Origin: Pelodera strongyloides
Lineage: Eukaryota > Nematoda > Chromadorea > Rhabditida > Rhabditidae
Direction of reading: 5' to 3'
Length of the DNA stretch: 64,000 nucleotides
NCBI GenBank assembly: GCA_036852015.1
Contig: JAANDG010001195.1
Location: 186,001-250,000, forward strand
The notes beneath the pieces are model-generated. The model did not search any database. It saw only the letters and a list, made by a program, of their open reading frames with translations, and was not told the origin of the DNA. A program made the translations under genes and the position numbers. This document shows, one piece after another, positions 56,415 through 64,000 of the stretch (position 1 is its first letter; every line of letters begins with the position of its first letter).

Positions 56415-59400
56415 AATTTCAAACAAATTTTCTGGGAAGCGCTTCTCCTTTATAATTATGACGATAATTGTTAATAAAAATGAACGTTCGTGGATCAAGA
56501 CACTCCATTACCATTGACACCACCTTCTGATGTCGGGATCGAAAAACGGGACGTCATTGAAAAATCGTCCTTTCCATCGCGTCCACCACGTCTCGTCTTG
56601 AAGCAACGCAGAGTTTTCCTCCCAATGAGCATCTTACAAGCCGTGCCTGAAATTCCCTAGTGACCACTCACCGAAGCCATGCATAGATACTTTGCATTTC
56701 AATAATTAGCAAGATGTTTCATTTAGCCACACGCGATTCCTCGGTTTGTTACGTTGGTAGATCCACATTCACTACAGATTCAACCGATTGACTGCGATTA
56801 GACCCCGTTGGTACTGTTTTGATTCGCTTTCCCACCGTATGGTCTGCTCACTCCAATTGTGGAAGCTAATGATGGCTAGGAGCGCCGAGGACATCGACTT
56901 TACTCGAGGAAATCTTATACAGTGTTGGCCACTGCCTAACAATGACCTCTACAATGAAACAGTTCCCATAGATTCGTCCTTTGTCTAATCATCTGACTTC
57001 GGTTAGCAGTAGAGGGGATTGAAGTTATCATTTCATTCCAAAGACGGAAAGTGATTCTACGCACATTAAATATGATAAGATGGAGGAAATGATACTCCAA
57101 AATGACATTCGCAGTGAGAATAGAGATGTGTTGCGGGTAGAACAGTGTGCTCATCAACATAGTCAGGCTATGTAGCAGACGATGTCGTGGAGTGGTGTAC
57201 ATCATTTGCAGCATATATTGATTTAGTTTGCAAAGAATCATAAATTATGATTTGCAATGGAGCTGTGATTAGTCACGGTATTCATATGTCTGTTTATAAT
57301 ACAACATTTTTTTCTGTTCGCGTATGAACTGTGGTGTATAAAGCAGGAATAGATACAGCAAATACCGTAGTTATGCATCGTACTTTCCTTACGTACTGAA
57401 AAGTTATCCTTCTACAAATTCTTCTTCGAACTGATTAATTAGAAACCAGATAATTCACAAATTACAAAGGGATTATGGTTACATCGATGAGATGTTCACT
57501 GTCCACAGTTCAAGTATTTATGGAGACCTACGCGAGTGTCGTCTCATCGGAACGGACACTTGTGAAGTACCGGTCGTGGAAAGATCCATTACTGGGCCTT
57601 GCTTCACAATGTCCCAGTCCTTCCCCAGCCTCTAGTATCAACTAGTCGGCTAATTAGTAATAACAAGCATATTGTTATGCGCGATTTCTCAGAATTGAAA
57701 GCAGCATTATAGGCTGTCACTTGGTTGATGCAAGCACGCATTCCGCAGAAAAGACAGTGCAAACTGTTCTTATTCATCGCACTTAATAGTCGATGGTTTT
57801 CCTTTGAAGATTCCCCGTAAACGGACTACGGTCATTCCAGAATCAGGCTCAAACACAACTACGGCCATATGTGAAAACTACCTAATTCAAGGCCACAACT
57901 CATCAATTGAGGTTATTATCAACTTGCACGTTACGTTTGACCTTGATGCAACGTGTACGTGAGAAGATCACATTGCTTGTGGTTAGAATAGAGACACAAA
58001 CGTTTGATCCAAGAGAGCTACAATAAGTGTTCTAATGTTTGTCTGGGGAGTGCGACACGCAATGATGTGGTATAATTGCTGTTGATCCCTAAGTGGACGA
58101 TAATCACTTTTTCATCTATATAACGCTTAATGGAAGCTTGTTAGGCGATACCGATTGGGCACTACCAATCCGCATACTTTGTTATCATCTTGATATTGTC
58201 GCTCATTTGTGAGAATCTTGGCATCTGACAACTTTTGTCTTTCGCGCGCGTGTCACAGAGTAAATGCCGGAGTGAGGCGCCCAGTTCGGAATGAGGCCCA
58301 TTCCGTTAGACTGGGTACTGGGCACGAGTGGCTGTATGATCCCCACCGGTGACTGCACGAGTAGTGCCTTTACTGGAACCTTCCCAGCCGACAAGGTGCA
58401 CTTAATCTACCTTGTCTATTTTAAAGTTGTCATTTGCCAATTTTAGCACAAATGAGCTGCTTTGTTCTTGTGGTAACAAGCTATGCCTGTTGGCAGTTCT
58501 CTTTAGTTATTGTCTACAACTTCCATTCAGCTTTTTATGTGACTAAAAATGATTATTTTCCATGCCAAGGAGTACAGCAGTTGTGCCGTGTTATTCCGTG
58601 TCATATTCAACATACTACATTTTGACATTTATCGCAGCTTTACACGGAGAAAGCCCCTATGTCGATATTCTGGCTACAAGCTTGATATTCTTCTCAAAGA
58701 AGTTACATCAAGTTCATACTAATAAGAAACAGAAAAAGATGATTGTTTTCTAAACTCTTGAAATGCCGCGTCAGCTGCATTCCTTAGCCTGATTCTGGAT
58801 GATCCTATTTCGGTTTACGGGAAATCTCGACGAAGCCGTTGACTACACAGTGCAATGTAATGATTACCGTTTGCATTGTCTTTCTGCCGAATGCGTGCTT
58901 GCATCAACCAAGTGACAGCCTATGATGTTGCTTTCACTTCTGAGAAATAGCATAACAATATGCTTGTTATTACTAATTAGCCGACTAGTTGATACTAGAG
59001 GCTGGGGAAGGACTGGGACATTGTGAAGCAAGGCCCAGTAATGGATCTTTCCACGACCGGTACTTCACAAGTGTCCGTTCCGATGAGACGACACTCGCGT
59101 AGGTCTCCATAAATACTTGAACTGTGAACAGTGAACATCTCATCGACGTAATCATGATCCCTTTGTAATTTGGGAATTAACTGGTTTCTAATTAATCAAT
59201 TCGAAGAAGAATTTGTAGAAGGATAACTTTTCAGTACTTGAGGAAAGTACGATGCATAACTACGGTATTTGCTGTGTCTATTGCTACTTTATACGCCACA
59301 GTTCATACGAGAACAGAAAATGTTGTATAATAAACAGACATATGGATATTGTGACTAATCACAGCTTCGTTGCAAATCATAATTCATGATTCTTTGCAAA

Positions 59401-60215
59401 CTAAATCACTCTATGCTGCAAATGATGTACACCACTCCACGACATCGTCTGCTACATAGCCTGACTATGTTGATGAACACACTGTTCTACCCGCAACACC
59501 TCTATTCTCGCTGAGAATGTCATTTTGGAGTATCATTGCCTCCATCTTATCATATTTAATGTGCGTAGAATCATTTTGCATCGGTGGAAAGGAACGATAA
59601 CTTCAATCTCCTCTACTGCTAACCGAAGTCAGATGATTAGGCAAAGGACGAACCTATGGGAACTGTTTCATTGCAGTGGACATTGTTAGGCAGCGGCCAA
59701 CACTGTATAAGATTTCCTCGAGTAAAGTCGATGTCCTCGGCGCTCCTAGCCATCATTAGCTTCCACAATTGGAGTGAGCAGACCATACGGTGGGAAAGCG
59801 AATCAAAACAGTACCAACGGGGTCTAATCGCAGTCAATCAGTTGAATCTGTAGTGAATGTGGATCTACCAACGTAACAAACCGAGGAATCGCGTGTGGCT
59901 ACGTGAAGCATCTTGCTAATTATTTAAATGCAAAGTATCTATGCATGGCTTCGGTGAGTGGTCACTAGGAAATTTCAGGCACGGCTTGTAAGATGCTCCT
60001 TGGGAGGAAAACTCTGCGTTGCTTCAAGACGAGATGTGGTGGACGCGATGGTAAGAGCGATTTTTCAATCAAGTCCCGTTTTTTGAGGCTATATCGATGG
60101 CAACGGAGAAGTCTTGATCCACAAATTGTCCCCGGTACGACAGGTTTGGAAGCAAATGCATGACTTTGATGGCTTACAGTGGTTATTCAGCAAATTTGTT
60201 TGTAAATCATAATCG
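56415..60215. mobile_element. Large inverted repeat, foldback-like element or inverted segmental duplication
   Basis: The left arm, about 56491-57765, is matched by an inverted right arm, about 58867-60117, nearly identical by eye with scattered substitutions and small indels. Weaker inversion continues outward to about 56415 and 60210 (ACAAATTT and CAAACAAATTT elements). The spacer of about 1.1 kb (57766-58866) is unique. The same 66-codon frame occurs in both arms (56788-56988 + and 59637-59837 -), but nothing identifies it as a transposase. It could be a Foldback-type transposon with long terminal repeats, or a local inverted duplication. Confidence 0.7.
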
Positions 60216-60916
60216 TTCATCACCATAATACTTCTTTTTCAATTCGTCGACTGGACAACACAATCCTGATGCACAAGTGCTGCATGCTCCGCTCACAGGA
60301 ACGATAGAATGGTGTGTTTATTTTGAAGTTATTGGTACTTGCTTGGTACACACATTGGTACTAGATTTTTATTCGGATGTGATGATGAAATATTTATTTT
60401 CTAGATGTCTGTTTTTCGTTTTTGAACGGTTCTGAGTGCTAATTAGTCCTCTAATTGTCTGTTTTCGTAAGTAGTCACTTCGTAGAGTGACTCCATCCTT
60501 CGAACCGACGAGAAATACTATTCACCGACAGGAAAATCATAGATTTCTTGTTGTCCACAGCCTTTGCCTTACATTTACTTCATTTAGAACACAACGTAAT
60601 TTTGGAAGGGTCTTTGTGCGATGCAGTTCTCACCAAGACGCGCCCGTCACGATCAATATCAGTGAACTTGACTCAGGTATAGGATTTAGAAAAATATGGA
60701 CGGAGAACGAGATTAGCGCGGTCAACTGCGGCATATTGTTTCTTGGTGCAAAACAATTGCTTAGAATTTTCATTAGTCTTATATTTGGAAACAAAATAGG
60801 CCAAAATCACCTTTCGGGATGGACTTTCCGAAAACATTAGCGAAAACGCAAAAAAAATCATGTGAACTAGATTGCAAAATTATTGAATTTTTTGCGAAAG
60901 GGATTTGAAAACTCAT
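60216..60916. other. Short unique region, no gene recognised
   Basis: A 117-codon open frame at 60487-60840 (+) contains no recognisable motif and lacks convincing splice or start context. TTCGGGATGGACTTTCCGAAAAC near 60817 (first 20 bases resemble the arms of the 8892-9155 palindrome) suggests a repeat fragment. Confidence 0.35.
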
Positions 60917-61068
60917 GGGGTTTGCAAGTGCAACAATTCCCTGCAAGTATGTACACTAACTACCGTATTTATTTTGGAACTAATTATGAATATATAACAT
61001 GAGTAATTATAAAATCGTTCCAAGACTCATTTTTCGAAAACAAAATTTTCGGCATGCTTGCAAACCCC
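60917..61068. mobile_element. GGGGTTTGCAAG inverted-repeat element
   Basis: The left end GGGGTTTGCAAG and right end CTTGCAAACCCC are inverted, with CCCTGCAAGTATG as an internal relative. It is a shorter, more diverged version of 11137-11394. Confidence 0.6.
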
Positions 61069-61346
61069 ACAATGCATGCGGAACTTTGCGTTGGCGTAAT
61101 TCACTATATGTTTTCGGGATAGCCATCCTGACCCGACTGCATCGCGAACACACTCTTTAGGTCTTTAGCGGTTCTTCTTCAATGATTACAACGTGAAACT
61201 CCGCGTCAACGCCGAGCACAAAAAATGGCGAACCCATGCCACCATACCTGACCCGCCTGACCGCATGCGCCGCAACAGTGATTATGGGCCGACCTCTTTT
61301 ATTGCACGGCGATGACACAGAGTTTCATTAGTATACAATAACTACG

Positions 61347-61786
61347 TAGGGACAGGCCCATGAGAAAAAAAGTTCTCCTCAATTTGCTTGCACAGGAAGT
61401 CCGGAATTTTCAGAAATATTACTGTGAAAACCGCATTTCTTTACGCCGAGAACTCGCAGAGTTATTCCCCCGCGAACTGTTCGGCCAGATACCGTAGTCA
61501 GAAACGTCAAAATACGCCTTCACGTTTTATATCCGTATATTAGCATTCTTTCTCTTCATAATGGTTAAACGAATGAAGATCCCTCCTACGAAAATAACAA
61601 GGCGTTTCCGATACTTTATGTCCTACAAGCACAAAAATTGGACTACGGTACCTGGCCGAACAGTTTGCCGGGGAATTACTCTGCGAGTTCTAGGCGTAAA
61701 GAAATGCGGTTTTTACAGTACTTCTGAAACACCGGTCTTCGTGTAGAAGTAAATACAGAAAAAAAAAATTCGCGGGCCTGTCCCTA
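61347..61786. mobile_element. Palindromic element with GGGACAGGCCC ends and TA flanks
   Basis: TA then GGGACAGGCCC at the left and GGGCCTGTCCC then TA at the right. The arms remain inverted over AAACCGCATTTCTTTACGCC, GAACTCGCAGAGTTATTCCC and GGCCGAACAGTTCG-type blocks with their inverses. The terminal bases resemble the TTAA elements at 12102 and 21712, but the flank here is TA, so the target may have drifted or the superfamily may differ. It is non-coding. Confidence 0.65.
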
Positions 61787-61977
61787 TATAAGGATTTAAC
61801 TTTTTCAAGATTTTCGTAGTACAGTTTCACTATTCAGGTTTCGATATATGGAGAACAAATCAAAGAAATCAGTGATTCGTGGAATCGTCGCAAAGGATAA
61901 CACTAATAATTTTCGTTATTTTATTGTTGATTTCTGTTGTACTACTTTCTGCCTCAAAGAAAGAGGGAGTAGTTGTA

Positions 61978-62157
61978 TTAGAGTGAAATGCCGGCCGGTT
62001 TTTGAAAAACATCGAGTACACCAGCATCCTTATGCAGCTTGCGCAAATGAGCATAAATAAAAATAAAAAATCGAGCTTTTCGAGCAACTAAGCATAAATA
62101 CGTAAGGATCTAGTTGTCCACGATTCTTTTCAAGAACCGGCCGGTATTTCGCTTTAA
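61978..62157. mobile_element. AGCGAAAT-end MITE, left flank drifted
   Basis: Left end AGTGAAATGCCGGCCGG after TTAG, right end CCGGCCGGTATTTCGCT then TTAA. It has the same internal plan as 2227-2373 and 25957-26139 (GCATAAATACGTAAGGAT-type sequence). One TTAA has mutated to TTAG, so it is an older copy. Confidence 0.65.
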
Positions 62158-62790
62158 GAATTAGGCGAACTAATGGCCAATTTACTCCTACTTTTCGGGG
62201 CAATGTTTATTCTAATCATTTTCGTTCGCATGTATACATGCAGTTATTTGGCGAGTGTTTCAAAAAACAGCGGTTATTTCTCTTTAATTCAGTTGAAGAG
62301 AAAGGTGTGTTGACTCTCGTTGTCACCTCCCCTACAATAAACTTAGAAGGGGAGGTGACATTTGAACGAATATTCCCCTTAGGATATTGAAGGCTGAGCA
62401 TCTGTTTCTTATAATATGTGTTTGGTTTGTAGTTGGCTGCCCTCCTCTTCAAAACAATAAAAAGTGAATAAGAGGAGGACGCATGCCACACACACTTTAT
62501 ATCACTTGGCAATGTGTGTTCTTAGCCTTAGTGGTGTGTAGATTGTGTTTGGGATCCGTCCTCGTGGCAGGTTACTGTAGACGCTGAAGCTCGATGTTGT
62601 GTGATTAATTAGTTGACAACGGAACCGATATCTTGAGCTACTGGAACGTTACGTCAGCGAGCGGTGTGAGATCAGTCGCCAAACAGTTACAACAAATTTT
62701 CATCATTTTACGCCCTAACACGCCATTTTGCAAAACACATAAAAGCGGGATCTAAAAACTCTTACCTGCCGGCACATCGTTAATGTGGTC

Positions 62791-64000
62791 TAGGCTAAAT
62801 GACGATCATACTTAGCTAATGCATGTGTTGGTTTGGTGGGGGAAACTGGATGAATTGTGATGTCCGAGCCCATTTCCAGAAGCTAGTGCCTGTCAGCCTG
62901 TCTTCTTCAAAGCCAACCAATGACCAAAATCCGGCAGCACAAAAATCAAATTGGGCGTTACAAAAATATTGAAATTACTGTAAATATGGGCTATAAAAGC
63001 CTAAGCCTAAGCCCTAAGGCTAAGACATAAGCCTAAGCCTAAATCCTAGGCAAAAGCCTAAGCCTAAACCTATGCCCTACGGCAAATACATAAGCCTAAG
63101 CCCTACGGCAAAGACCTAAGCCTAAGCCCTACGGCAAAGGCCTACGCCTAAGCAAAAGCCTAAGCAAAAGCCTAAGCCTAAGCCTAGGCTAAATGACGAT
63201 CATACTTAGCTAATGCATGTGTTGGTTTGGTGGGGGAAACTGGATGAATTGTGATGTCCGAGCCCATTTCCAGAAGCTAGTGCCTGTCAGCCTGTCTTCT
63301 TCAAAGCCAACCAATGACCAAAATCCGGCAGCACAAAAATCAAATTGGGCGTCACAAAAATATTGAAATTACTGTAAATATGGGCTTTAAAAGCCTAAGC
63401 CTAAGCCCTAAGGCTAAGACATAAGCCTAAGCCTAAAGCCTAGGCAAAAGCCTAAGCCTAAACCTATGCCCTACGGCAAATACATAAGCCTAAGCCCTTC
63501 GGCAAAGACCTAAGCCTAAGCCCTACGGCAAAGACCTAAGCCTAAGCCCTACGGCAAAGGCCTACGCCTAAGCAAAAGCCTAAGCAAAAGCCTAAGCAAA
63601 AGCCTAAGCCTAAGCCTAAGCCTAGGCTAAATGACGATCATACTTAGCTAATGCATGTGTTGGTTTGGTGGGGGAAACTGGATGAATTGTGATGTCCGAG
63701 CCCATTTCCAGAAGCTAGTGCCTGTCAGCCTGTCTTCTTCAAAGCCAACCAATGACCAAAATCCGGCAGCACAAAAATCAAATTGGGCGTTACAAAAATA
63801 TTGAAATTACTGTAAATATGGGCTATAAAAGCCTAAGCCTAAGCCCTAAGGCTAAGACATAAGCCTAAGCCTAAATCCTAGGCAAAAGCCTAAGCCTAAA
63901 CCTAAGCCCTACGGCAAACACTTAAGCCTAAGCCCTACGGCAAAGACCTAAGCCTAAGCCCTACGGCAAAGGCCTAAGCCTAAGCAAAAACCTAAGCAAA
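62791..64000. repeat. Satellite of a ~205-bp core plus degenerate GCCTAA telomere-motif tracts
   Basis: A core starting TAGGCTAAATGACGATCATA occurs at 62791, 63185 and 63623, nearly identical each time. Each core is followed by 190-230 bases of (GCCTAA)n with variants GCCCTACGGCAAA, GCAAAA and GACATAA. The array continues past the window end. TTAGGC is the nematode telomere hexamer. The + strand here is the C-rich strand, the orientation expected at a chromosome's left end, not its right, so this is probably interstitial or subtelomeric satellite rather than a true end at 64000. Confidence 0.85.

Noticed and set aside
56788..59837. Conserved 66-codon frame present twice
   Set aside because: The two copies lie in the arms of one inverted repeat, so their similarity reflects DNA duplication. 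No start context, domain or splice partner was found.
62999..63184. GCCTAA tract as a CRISPR-like array or a true telomere end
   Set aside because: Repeats are 6 bases without unique spacers of fixed length, in a eukaryotic genome. It is bounded by satellite cores on both sides, so it is not a terminal telomere.

Overview
The window looks like nuclear DNA of a rhabditid nematode, most likely Caenorhabditis or a close relative. It is AT-rich. Genes are split by many introns whose 3' ends are TTTCAG or TTTTAG. Trans-splice-like acceptors sit just upstream of several start codons. The gene content includes a cuticle collagen and a ZP-domain cuticlin-like protein. The right end carries a satellite built on the nematode telomere hexamer (TTAGGC, read here as GCCTAA). 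I assign no species. All gene models were assembled by hand from splice signals and from comparison of paralogues inside the window.

Layout. (1) 1.5-38.0 kb holds five intact paralogous genes encoding divergent BTB-BACK-PHR proteins, with the domain order of the BTBD1/2/3/6 Cullin-3 adaptor family. Two lie on the + strand (1531-5551 and 6337-13985) and three on the - strand (19014-23870, 24856-28898 and 29965-37982), so the halves converge on 14-19 kb. Each model runs through 12 homologous exons with matching phases and one continuous frame (435-455 aa). The last gene has an extra 69-bp exon. (2) 40.3-42.25 kb is a 290-aa cuticle collagen gene, six exons, + strand. (3) 46.8-52.0 kb is a 382-aa ZP-domain, type I membrane, cuticlin-like gene, twelve exons, + strand. 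(4) 52-64 kb has no gene I can support. It holds a low-complexity CT tract, a roughly 3.7-kb inverted repeat with arms of about 1.25 kb, several small palindromic elements, and the telomere-motif satellite from 62.79 kb to the end.

Mobile DNA. Introns and intergenic DNA are full of small palindromic elements. Many are flanked by TTAA and have ends reading AGGG, AGGA or AGCG inwards (for example 2227-2373, 10080-10465, 14777-15216, 22320-22735, 25957-26139, 31367-33096, 36836-37214, 54749-54919). None encodes a visible transposase, so they look like non-autonomous TTAA-target (piggyBac-type) elements. Several degraded tRNA-like segments all lie on the - strand.

How the genes relate. The BTB-BACK-PHR genes probably encode substrate adaptors for Cullin-3 ubiquitin ligases. 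Related adaptor families are known to expand and diverge quickly in nematodes. The collagen and the ZP protein are both cuticle or apical matrix components. They are neighbours on the same strand, but about 4.5 kb apart, and nothing shows that they are co-regulated. The strongest candidates for something not yet described are the young adaptor array itself, its gene-specific changes (the extra BTB exon, GC-AG introns and intronic palindromes), and the TTAA-element swarm.
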